DNA of 64,000 nt from Pseudomonas sp. PSE14 (GTDB lineage Bacteria > Pseudomonadota > Gammaproteobacteria > Pseudomonadales > Pseudomonadaceae), in contig NZ_CP115669.1 of assembly GCF_029203285.1 (NCBI RefSeq), forward strand, positions 3,162,001 to 3,226,000, given 5' to 3'. The notes under the pieces were generated by a model. That model saw nothing but the letters and a program-made list of their open reading frames with translations. It searched no databases and was not told where the DNA came from. Of this stretch, positions 56,812-64,000 are shown one piece after another. Each line of letters opens with the position of its first letter. Position 1 is the stretch's first letter. The position numbers and the translations under genes were made by a program.

Positions 56812-57756
56812 GTGCTGCATGACGTCGTCTTCCTCGACCGTGACGCTTTCTCCGCGAGCGTGAAGATCCGGGAACTGCCCTTCCCCCACCGCTGGAGCTG
56901 CCACGACTACACCGCGCCCGACGAGATGGTGGCGCGCCTGTCCACCGCCACCGTGGCCATCACCGGCGGCGTGCCGATCTCGGTGGCGCAACTGGAGCAA
57001 CTGCCGTCGCTGCGCATGATCTCGCTGGCCCTGACCGGCACCGATATCGTCGACCTGGACTACTGCCGCCGGCGCGGCATCCACGTCACCAATGTCCCCG
57101 GCTACGGCACCCACACCGTGGCCGAACACACGCTGGCGATGATCTTCGAGCTGCTGCGCAACGTCGGCCGCTACCACCGCCTGCTGATGGATGAACGCCA
57201 GCGCGGCCAGGCGCTGCAGCCGTTCTACCTCGACTACCCGATCCGCGACCTGCGCGGCAAGGTGCTGGGCATCGTCGGCCATGGCCCCATCGCCCAGCGC
57301 CTGGCCGACCTCGCCTCGCGCCTGGAGATGGACGTGTACTTCCACGACCGCGACGGCCACTACCAGGGCGAGCGCTACCTGCCCCTGCAGGCTTTGCTCG
57401 CCCGCAGCGACGTGGTCTCCCTCAACTGCCCGCTGACACCGCAGACCCGCGGCCTGCTGGGCCGCCAGCAGTTCGAATGGATGAAGAAAGATGCGGTGCT
57501 GATCAACACCGCACGCGGTGCTGTGATCAACGAGCCGGACCTGATCTGGGCACTGCAGAACGGTGAGATCGCCGGCGCCGCGCTCGATGTCGTGACCCAT
57601 GAGCCGCTCACGCTCGATGAACCGCTGCTGCACCTGGCCGCCACCCACAACCTGATCCTCAACCCCCACGTTGCCTGGAGCAGCGCCGAAGCCATGCAAG
57701 GGCTGCTGGATGCCGCGCTGGACAATGTCACGGCCTTCGTCACCCGGACGGCCTGA
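56812..57756 (+). CDS. D-2-hydroxyacid dehydrogenase family protein
   Basis: A 314-residue NAD-dependent dehydrogenase: GYGTHTVAEHTLAMIFELLRNV, LRGKVLGIVGHGPIAQRLA (GxGxxG variant GHGPIA), VLINTARGAVINEPDLIWALQNGEIAGAALDV and the catalytic His near NPHVAWSS. It could reduce the 2-oxo acid left after amine removal, or act the other way. A GTG at 56812 with TGGAGG 5 bp upstream is chosen. Confidence 0.9.
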   Translation: MLHDVVFLDRDAFSASVKIRELPFPHRWSCHDYTAPDEMVARLSTATVAITGGVPISVAQLEQLPSLRMISLALTGTDIVDLDYCRRRGIHVTNVPGYGTHTVAEHTLAMIFELLRNVGRYHRLLMDERQRGQALQPFYLDYPIRDLRGKVLGIVGHGPIAQRLADLASRLEMDVYFHDRDGHYQGERYLPLQALLARSDVVSLNCPLTPQTRGLLGRQQFEWMKKDAVLINTARGAVINEPDLIWALQNGEIAGAALDVVTHEPLTLDEPLLHLAATHNLILNPHVAWSSAEAMQGLLDAALDNVTAFVTRTA

Positions 57757-57797
57757 TCGCCCTTCCTTACCCTGACAAGAACAACAAGAGGTAAGTC

Positions 57798-59099
57798 ATG
57801 CAAAGCGTCGATATCTCGAATTCCCCTGCCTCCGAACACTCCCGCGTACGCCCGCTGCACCTCCAGGCCGCGGTCGGCGGTGTCGGTGGCCAGTTCTGCG
57901 ATGGCTATGTGCTGGGCATCATCGGCATCGCCATCAGCCTGGCGACCACCCCGCTGGGGCTGGATGCCCTGTGGCTCGGCCTGCTCGGTGGCGCGGCCCT
58001 GATCGGCCTGTTCCTCGGCAGCCTGCTCACCGGCCCGCTGGCCGACCGCTACGGGCGCAAGCACATCTATCGCTGGAACATGGCGCTGTTCTTCGGCGCC
58101 TCCATCGCCCAGTTCTTCGTCCAGGACGCCCAGCAGCTGCTGGTCCTGCGCCTGCTGCTGGGCTTCGCCCTGGGCTCGGACTTCGTCGTCGGCGTCTCGC
58201 TGGTGGCGGAGCTGGTGCCCCGGCGTTTCCGCGGCCCCCTGCTGGCGTTGATGGCGGTGTCCTGGACGCTCGGCTTCACCCTCTCCTACATCGTCGGCTA
58301 TCTGATGCAGTCATGGGGCGATGACGCCTGGCGCTGGATTCTCGCCAGCAGCGCGGTGCCGTCCCTGTTGGTGCTGCTGGTGCGCCAGGGCACACCGGAG
58401 TCGCCACTATGGCTGATGAAACAGGGCCGCCATTCCGAAGCGCAGCGGGTCATCGAACGCCTGGGCGGCTGTGACCTGCCGGAGGACGAACGCGGCAAGG
58501 CGAAGGCCTCCTGGGGCCAGCTGTTCAGCCCGGAACACCGGCGCCGCACCCTGGTCGGCATGGTGTTCTACACCTGCCAGGTGATCCCCTACTTCGCCAT
58601 GAGCACCTTCATCCCGAGGATTCTCGACGCGCTGAAGATCGAGGACAGCTACACCGGCGGGCTGATCTACAACATCTTCCTGCTGGCCGGATCGGTGGTC
58701 GGCCTGCTGCTGATCAACCTGCTCACTCGCCGCGCCTTCCTCGTCGGCACCTTCAGCATCAACGCCGTCGCGCTGTTCGTCCTGGCGAGCTGGAGCGGCA
58801 TGCCGGGGCTGTATGTGGTGGGCGTGTTCGCGGTGTTCGCCTTCGTCATGGCGGCCTCCGGGGTGCTGGAGTTCGCCTACACCTCCGAGCTGTTCCCCAC
58901 CGAACTGCGCGCTTCGGGCGTCGGCATCTCGGTGGCCGCCAGCCGCATCGGCGCCGCCTCCTGCACCTTCATCCTGCCAGTGGTGATGGAACACTTCGGC
59001 GCCTCGGCGGCGATTGGCATCTGCGTCACGGCGCTGGTCATCGGCGCGCTGGTCTGTCAGCGCTGGGCGCCGGAAACCAACCCGCGCTACGTGGGCTGA
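57798..59099 (+). CDS. MFS transporter (sugar porter/aromatic acid-like)
   Basis: A 433-residue carrier with about 12 helices: FCDGYVLGIIGIAISLATTPLGLDALWLGLLGGAALIGLFLGSLLTGPLADRYGRKHIYRWN and the later loop TSELFPTELRASGVGISVAASRIG, a metabolite:H+ symporter pattern. Likely imports the compound consumed by the oxidase and dehydrogenase of this cluster. Confidence 0.87.
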   Translation: MQSVDISNSPASEHSRVRPLHLQAAVGGVGGQFCDGYVLGIIGIAISLATTPLGLDALWLGLLGGAALIGLFLGSLLTGPLADRYGRKHIYRWNMALFFGASIAQFFVQDAQQLLVLRLLLGFALGSDFVVGVSLVAELVPRRFRGPLLALMAVSWTLGFTLSYIVGYLMQSWGDDAWRWILASSAVPSLLVLLVRQGTPESPLWLMKQGRHSEAQRVIERLGGCDLPEDERGKAKASWGQLFSPEHRRRTLVGMVFYTCQVIPYFAMSTFIPRILDALKIEDSYTGGLIYNIFLLAGSVVGLLLINLLTRRAFLVGTFSINAVALFVLASWSGMPGLYVVGVFAVFAFVMAASGVLEFAYTSELFPTELRASGVGISVAASRIGAASCTFILPVVMEHFGASAAIGICVTALVIGALVCQRWAPETNPRYVG

Positions 59100-59114
59100 T
59101 CCACTGCGCCAACC

Positions 59115-59145
59115 CGGCCCGCCAGCGCAATACGTTGGCGGGCCG
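59115..59145. terminator. Hairpin between MFS and AraC genes
   Basis: CGGCCCGCCA (59115-59124) pairs with TGGCGGGCCG (59136-59145), loop of 11. It serves both convergent genes. Confidence 0.75.
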
Positions 59146-59156
59146 TTGGCGTTCTC

Positions 59157-60176
59157 TCATTGCAGACGTTCGGCGTTATGCCGCAGCTTGCGGAACAGGT
59201 GCGGGGTCTCGCCATAGCTCTTGCGGAACTGCTGGATGAAATGCGAGGCGTCGGAGAAGCCCGTGGCATAGGCGATCTGCGTCACGTGCAGGCTGGTGTC
59301 GCTGAGCAGCTTGCGCGCTTCCTGCAGCCGCAGCTTGCGCCAGAACTGCGCGGGCGGCTGGCCGGCATTGGCCAGGAAGGCACGATTCAACTGCCGCTCG
59401 TTGCTGCCCAGTTGCAGGGCCAGCTCCCGGATCGTGCAATGGCTGTCGAGATGCGCGCGCATGTAGTCGAGCGCACGATGCACCAGCGGGTCCTGGTAGA
59501 CATGCGCCACGCTGTTGTCGGTGCCGCGCCGGATGTCCTCGTCGGCCACCAGCAGGTATTCCAGGCTCTTCTGCGCGCGGCGCTTGCCGCAGTGACGGCC
59601 GATGATCTCCGCCGCCAGTTCGAACGCCGAACCGCCAGGACAGGTGAATACGCCGTTGTCCTCGATGTAGCTCTTGTCGACCACCGTCTGTGTCTCCGGG
59701 AACATCGCAGCGAACTGCTCCTGCACGGTGAAGTGCACCGCGCAGCGGCGTCCCTTGAGGATGCCGGCCAGGCCCAGGGTGAAGTAGGAAGCGCACAGCG
59801 CCACCAGCGGCACCTTGCGCGCATGCAGGCGGCGGATGTAGTCGAGCAGCGCAGGCTCCGGGTTCATCACCCCGGACAACAGCCCGCCGGCCAGCACCAC
59901 GTAGTCGTATTCCGCATCCGGGTCCAGACGCTTGGTCGGCGCAATCGGCAGGCCGCAGCTCGCGCTGACCGGCGCCCCCGTCACGCTCAGCCATTCCCAT
60001 TGGCAGAGGATCTGCCGGCTGTCGAAGGAACGGTCGGCGGCGAAGCGCAGCGCGTCGACGAAACCGGCCACCGGGGTCAGGGTGAACTGATCGATAAGGA
60101 CGATGGCAACCCGCAGGTCAGGCTTGAGCACGTGCTCGAGCGACTCCTCATCTGGCACTGGGTGGCTTGGGTTCAT
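59157..60176 (-). CDS. GlxA-type regulator (DJ-1/PfpI domain plus AraC helix-turn-helix)
   Basis: A 339-residue protein. N-terminal GATase1-like domain (about 20-190): LRVAIVLIDQFTLTPVAGFVDALRFA, DYVVLAGGLLSGV and PLVALCASYFTLGLAGILKG. C-terminal AraC HTH (about 235-335): IRELALQLGSNERQLNRAFLANAGQPPAQFWRKLRLQEARKLLSDT, IAYATGFSDASHFIQQFRKSYGETP. Related regulators (GbdR, CdhR, ArgR) respond to amino acids and quaternary amines, suggesting the neighbouring cluster degrades such a compound. Confidence 0.92.
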   Translation of the reverse strand: MNPSHPVPDEESLEHVLKPDLRVAIVLIDQFTLTPVAGFVDALRFAADRSFDSRQILCQWEWLSVTGAPVSASCGLPIAPTKRLDPDAEYDYVVLAGGLLSGVMNPEPALLDYIRRLHARKVPLVALCASYFTLGLAGILKGRRCAVHFTVQEQFAAMFPETQTVVDKSYIEDNGVFTCPGGSAFELAAEIIGRHCGKRRAQKSLEYLLVADEDIRRGTDNSVAHVYQDPLVHRALDYMRAHLDSHCTIRELALQLGSNERQLNRAFLANAGQPPAQFWRKLRLQEARKLLSDTSLHVTQIAYATGFSDASHFIQQFRKSYGETPHLFRKLRHNAERLQ

Positions 60177-60341
60177 CGGCGGTCGGGGCGATAGGCAGGT
60201 CGGGGAGTCATCCTATTCGCAAGCCATGCGGGCGGACAACAAGGGACATGGCCCCGTACCAATTTCGGATGTCCGGGCTGTTCGACAGACAGGCCAGCCA
60301 CGATTAAGCTGCCGCCCCCCTTCACAAGGAGTGCCAGCAGG

Positions 60342-60743
60342 ATGGCCGGGTCTTATCAGGGAAGCTGCCTGTGCGGCGCGATCAACTACGAACTGCTCTC
60401 CCCGCCCAAGGCGTTGAGCCACTGCCATTGCCGCCAGTGCCGGAAAAGCCACGGTGCGGCATTCGCCAGTTACGCCAGCGTGCCGCGCAGCGACCTGCGC
60501 CTCCTCAAGGGTGCGGATGCACTCAAATCCTACGCATCGTCCGAATCCGTATTGCGGCAGTTCTGCAGCCATTGCGGCTCGTCGCTGTTCTGGTCGAAGA
60601 GTCAGGGGGAGTTTTCCGAGTGGATCTCGATAGCCCTCGGCACCCTGGACACGGCGTTCGCCTCGCACAAGCAAAGGCATGTTCAAGTCGCCTCTAAGGC
60701 GCCTTGGTTCGAGCTGTCGGATCACTGGCCGCAGAGCGAGTGA
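60342..60743 (+). CDS. GFA (glutathione-dependent formaldehyde-activating)-family protein
   Basis: A 133-residue Mss4-like zinc protein: GSCLCGAINYEL, CHCRQCRKSHGAAFASY, FCSHCGSSLFWSKS. All the zinc cysteines are present. The family is named for glutathione-formaldehyde adduct formation, but most members have unknown roles. Isolated gene, convergent with the autotransporter. Confidence 0.88.
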   Translation: MAGSYQGSCLCGAINYELLSPPKALSHCHCRQCRKSHGAAFASYASVPRSDLRLLKGADALKSYASSESVLRQFCSHCGSSLFWSKSQGEFSEWISIALGTLDTAFASHKQRHVQVASKAPWFELSDHWPQSE

Positions 60744-60861
60744 CCGCCTTGGTGCGAGAGCCTTCGCTGGCCAATGGCAGCAGTCGGCGGTGCGGTCATG
60801 CGCTGCGCTGAGTGGGTGGCTGCAGCCGCAAGCCATCAGGCCAGCGGCTGCTTCTGCGCCC

Positions 60862-63800
60862 CTAGAACAGATATTTGAACCCCACCATTGCATCGTAGCC
60901 GTGGCTGTCACCGTCGAAGGCCTCGCGGTAGCCAGCGGAGACGGTGAAGGTCACTTTCTCACTGGCCTGGTGGTCGACGCCCAGGTTCACCTCACCCCAG
61001 GTGCCATCAATGTCGGCCTCGAAGGGGATGTATCCCGACTGCGACGAGAACTCGGTTTTCGGCTGGCCCTTGAACTCGTGCCAGACGCTGGGACGGATCC
61101 AGCCCTGAGTACGACGGCGGCTCTTGTCGCTACCTTCTGTTTCCCAGTCCTTCGCGATGCGCACACCGAGACGACCAATCAGGGATTCCACGTCCCGGAA
61201 GCGCACATCGGCTCCGACGTCGTCACTGTCGTCGAGATCGACGTAGCTATAGATCACCTGAGCCTGGGGCTCGATCCACAGGTCCTTGTCCGCCTCGAAC
61301 GGATAACCTCCTTCCAATGATGCCGTGTAGCCCCATCCATCCGTTTTCAGCTTGGACAGCTCATTCGGGCGAGCCTCGATGTCGTACCGGGTAACCTGCA
61401 GCACGCCGTCCAGATACCAGCCCTCCGGGCCGAAGTGCGTCCAGTAACCACCCAGGCTGTATGCCCGCAGCGTATCGTCACCGGCATTGCCGCCGGTGTA
61501 ATGGCTGACACCGGCATCCATGCTGCCAATGGCCAAGGATAAGCCGGCCTGGTCGTGACTACCGTCGGTTCGCTCCTTCCGGTACAGATCGGCGCCGACC
61601 TGGAAGGCCGTCAAATCGTAGTTGTACTCAGGGGTGTCGCCGACAGCGTCCTTCCGGTCGCCGTCCTGCTTGCCGCTCCGATAGATGACCCGCCCCCAGC
61701 CCAGAGATGGGCCCCAACTCGCCTCATCCTCTGCCGGTCGTTCCTGCCAGGCGGTTGGTCGCTCCTCACCCACACGCTCGTGCAGGGTATCGACCATCGT
61801 GCGGCCGTAAACAAGGGCCATCGCCGGAATTGCCCCGTACAAGGACACCTCGGGACGGAAATTCGGGGTGGGCGGCTCCGGTGGCGGGGTCGGAGGTCCC
61901 GGCGGAGTGGGATCAGGAGGCGTCGGTGGTGTCGGAGGCTCCGGCGGAGTGGGCGGATCAGGAGGCGTGGGTTCGATATCCGAGCGCAGGTACCAGGTCT
62001 GCGTGCCCGTACCATCCGGCGCGCCACGATAGAGCTGGTACTCGTAGGGGCCAGCCACCACACGCCTGGCCAGGCTGAAGGCGTTGGCGTCACTGGCAGC
62101 GACGGCCGTATTCAGAAGGTTGACCACGGCAATGCCGTTGCCTTCGGTGAGTTCGCCTCTGCCTCCTACGTTGTTCACCAGCAGTCCGGTGGCACCGCCA
62201 CTGCCCGTAGCGGTGGAGTCCACCACCAGCATGTCCGAGCGGCTGTTGATGCCCCCCTCGTTGAGTTCGGTATTGAGCAGCAGGCGACCGCCATTGGAGA
62301 CAAACACACCACCTCCATTGCTGCCGGCTACCTGGGCGTTACTGATAAGCAGCACATTCCCAACCGCACTGCCCCCACCCGTCAGATCGATAAGCCCACT
62401 GTTGATAAAGTTGCCTACGCCCAGCAATTGGCCCTGCACCGCCCCGCCTTGCACCGGAGCATTGGCGGTTTGTCCCAGGGGTAGGTAGGCGCCCGTCGTG
62501 TCGAAGGTCTGGATACCACTGCCCGGCTGGGCCGCCAGGGTGAGCGTACCGCTGTTGTCGATACTGTTGCCGCTGGCAGTGCCGAGATTGCTGACTGCCA
62601 CGCCCCAGGTATCACGGGTGCCATCGCCGTTGCTGTCGACGAAGTTGCGCAATGCCCAACTACCCTGGTTGGCGATACTGACCTGCGAAGTCCCTGCATT
62701 GATCGACCCGACAATCGCCCCGGCATTGTCGATGGTCACGGTGGCATCGGGGCCGCTGGCATCTCCCAGAACAGCCCGATCACTGAGTGCACCGATGGAT
62801 CCGGTATTGGTCAATGTCTGAGTCTCACCGGCCAGGGACACGCCCGTACTCTGGCCCCAGCCACCGAGGATCGCCGCGCTGTTGCTGACGCTTACCGCCC
62901 CCCCGACAGTCAGTGCGTCGATGCCCGAGGCGGCGCTGCCGTGGGTCGTGATATTGCCGCTGTTCTGCACGTCAATGCTGGCTGCTCCAGAGGCTTGGGC
63001 CAGTATCCCCTGACTATTGGTGTCGCCCAGAGTGGTGATTGCCCCCCGGTTGATGATCGTCTGGTTGCCGGTCACCGACAGGGCCCGGATCCCCCGTTGC
63101 CTGTCGCCCCTGGCAATCAGCTCACCCCTGTTGTCCACCGTGACGAGGCCTTCACCGGTTCCCGATTTGTAGGTAGTGCCGGCGAGGATGGCGGCACCTG
63201 ATCCATTCACATCGATCCGAGTCCCAGTGAAGGTGACACTCACGTCCTTCCCGCTGCTCTGCGCCTGCAAGCCATAAGCGTCGATGCCCGTGCCTACTCC
63301 GCCCGAGCCCTCGGAATGCGTAGTGATGGTACCGGTGGAACTGACCGTTACCCTTCCTTGCAGCGAGGTGGCGTAGATGCCGTTGGCTTGGGTGCTGAGT
63401 GTTTCGAGCTTGTTGCCGGTGTAGTTCACCGTCACGTCGCCATCGGTGGAGTCCGCACGGATGGCGCCCGCCCCAGGTCCGGCAGTGGTGATATCGCCGC
63501 TGTAGTTAACCTGCGCGTCCTGGGCAGCCGCGATGATGATGCCGGCCCCCCGAGTCGAATTGGGCCCGTTCAGCACGGTGATGTTGCCGCTGCCGGTCAG
63601 GCTGAAGTTGCCCGTACCGCGCTTGATGACGTAGATCCCGCGCGAGCCGACCAGATCGGTGGAGTTCCCCACCACCAGATCGCCGTCGTTCTGGATACTG
63701 ATATCGCCAGTCGCACCGACGTTGTCGTTGACGTAAATGGCGTGGCCGTTGTCGCCGGTCGTCGTGATGTCGCCGTTGTTGACGATATGGATGCTGCCGG

Positions 63801-64000
63801 TGGTTGAGAGAGAGCGGATACCGAAGCCGTTCTTGCCGTCGGTAGTGATGCGGCCTGTATTGCTGAGGTTGGTAGTACCCGTACCACCCTCCGTGAAGAT
63901 GCCGAAAGCGTTGAGCCCCCTACCGCTAATGGTGGCGGCGTTGCTCACCGCCGTGTTGCCGTTGATGGCCCTGGTGTGCAGGCCTGCGTGATTACCGGTG
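60862..64000 (-). CDS. Large autotransporter adhesin-like protein, 5' end beyond the window
   Basis: At least 1045 residues are in the window and the frame is still open at base 64000, so the start lies outside. The passenger is a repetitive beta-helix rich in Gly, Ser, Thr, Asn and Asp (repeated INNRGxITT-, SGNITTHG-like strands). A proline-rich linker (61866-61972, PP/PE/PD/PT pattern) leads to a C-terminal beta-barrel (about 270 residues) ending in GFKYLF, the terminal aromatic signature for outer membrane insertion. Type Va secretion; the function may be adhesion or biofilm. The GTG at 63948 is an internal codon. Confidence 0.9.
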   Translation of the reverse strand, partial: TGNHAGLHTRAINGNTAVSNAATISGRGLNAFGIFTEGGTGTTNLSNTGRITTDGKNGFGIRSLSTTGSIHIVNNGDITTTGDNGHAIYVNDNVGATGDISIQNDGDLVVGNSTDLVGSRGIYVIKRGTGNFSLTGSGNITVLNGPNSTRGAGIIIAAAQDAQVNYSGDITTAGPGAGAIRADSTDGDVTVNYTGNKLETLSTQANGIYATSLQGRVTVSSTGTITTHSEGSGGVGTGIDAYGLQAQSSGKDVSVTFTGTRIDVNGSGAAILAGTTYKSGTGEGLVTVDNRGELIARGDRQRGIRALSVTGNQTIINRGAITTLGDTNSQGILAQASGAASIDVQNSGNITTHGSAASGIDALTVGGAVSVSNSAAILGGWGQSTGVSLAGETQTLTNTGSIGALSDRAVLGDASGPDATVTIDNAGAIVGSINAGTSQVSIANQGSWALRNFVDSNGDGTRDTWGVAVSNLGTASGNSIDNSGTLTLAAQPGSGIQTFDTTGAYLPLGQTANAPVQGGAVQGQLLGVGNFINSGLIDLTGGGSAVGNVLLISNAQVAGSNGGGVFVSNGGRLLLNTELNEGGINSRSDMLVVDSTATGSGGATGLLVNNVGGRGELTEGNGIAVVNLLNTAVAASDANAFSLARRVVAGPYEYQLYRGAPDGTGTQTWYLRSDIEPTPPDPPTPPEPPTPPTPPDPTPPGPPTPPPEPPTPNFRPEVSLYGAIPAMALVYGRTMVDTLHERVGEERPTAWQERPAEDEASWGPSLGWGRVIYRSGKQDGDRKDAVGDTPEYNYDLTAFQVGADLYRKERTDGSHDQAGLSLAIGSMDAGVSHYTGGNAGDDTLRAYSLGGYWTHFGPEGWYLDGVLQVTRYDIEARPNELSKLKTDGWGYTASLEGGYPFEADKDLWIEPQAQVIYSYVDLDDSDDVGADVRFRDVESLIGRLGVRIAKDWETEGSDKSRRRTQGWIRPSVWHEFKGQPKTEFSSQSGYIPFEADIDGTWGEVNLGVDHQASEKVTFTVSAGYREAFDGDSHGYDAMVGFKYLF

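Overview
The window is high-GC gamma-proteobacterial chromosome and reads as a Pseudomonas. Evidence includes a glyA-sdaA-gcvT glycine/serine operon arranged as in that genus, textbook Anr/FNR boxes (TTGAT-N4-ATCAA), REP-like repeats built on GTAGGAGCGAGCTTG, a short-LOV/MerR light-response cluster of the P. putida type, and many LysR-controlled catabolic clusters. Species is not determinable by eye; the P. aeruginosa/nitroreducens/citronellolis side of the genus is a guess. No rRNA, tRNA, CRISPR array, intact insertion sequence or prophage was seen.

Layout. 0-3.8 kb: tail of glyA, then sdaA, gcvT and lipA (serine deamination, glycine cleavage, lipoate). 4-7 kb: LysR regulator, orphan ModA-like binding protein and citrate/tricarballylate-type MFS carrier. 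7.9-17.7 kb: a nine-gene leftward operon with a divergent LysR gene: VanA-like Rieske oxygenase, its reductase, a four-gene polar amino acid ABC importer, a histidine ammonia-lyase homologue that has lost the MIO-forming Ala-Ser-Gly, a formaldehyde dehydrogenase (frmA) and a VOC protein. I read it as uptake and breakdown of an N-methylated (or O-methylated) aromatic amino acid or betaine, with demethylation-derived formaldehyde cleared by FrmA. The lyase resembles what is known of ergothionase (trimethylamine elimination). This is the best candidate for a poorly described system.

18.7-28.4 kb: light-response cluster. A rightward arm (chalcone-isomerase-like protein, DUF3833 lipoprotein, small DUF protein, FeS photolyase, DUF2256) faces a leftward arm (LOV photoreceptor, SnoaL-like protein, SDR, FAD oxidoreductase, DUF1365, cyclopropane-synthase-like methyltransferase, DUF2878), with a LitR-like MerR regulator divergent from the LOV gene. 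Paired TGTACA boxes 18-19 bp apart sit before both arms. 28.6-32.2 kb: three-gene flavin electron-transfer module (DUF2271 protein with a DGLSGAS flavinylation motif, PepSY-membrane/flavodoxin-reductase fusion, ApbE). 32.2-33.2 kb: orphan ATP-grasp ligase.

33.6-40.2 kb: low-oxygen stress island with its own Fnr-type regulator (four cluster cysteines), GNAT acetyltransferase, three tandem-domain universal stress proteins, a flavin oxidoreductase, Hsp20 and two small proteins; five perfect Anr boxes lie in front of its units. 40.2-42.3 kb: LysR, VOC and glutathione transferase. 42.5-45.6 kb: two exported DUF1254/DUF1214 paralogues. 46.2-49.9 kb: chromate resistance (chrB-chrA) with a divergent MFS exporter. 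50-54.1 kb: MocR regulator divergent from VOC, LysE exporter, PhzF and DinB genes. 54.3-60.2 kb: amine/amino-acid catabolic cluster (cupin, DadA-like FAD oxidase, RidA, 2-hydroxyacid dehydrogenase, MFS carrier, GATase1-AraC regulator). 60.3-64 kb: GFA-family protein and the C-terminal three quarters or more of a large type V autotransporter that runs off the window.
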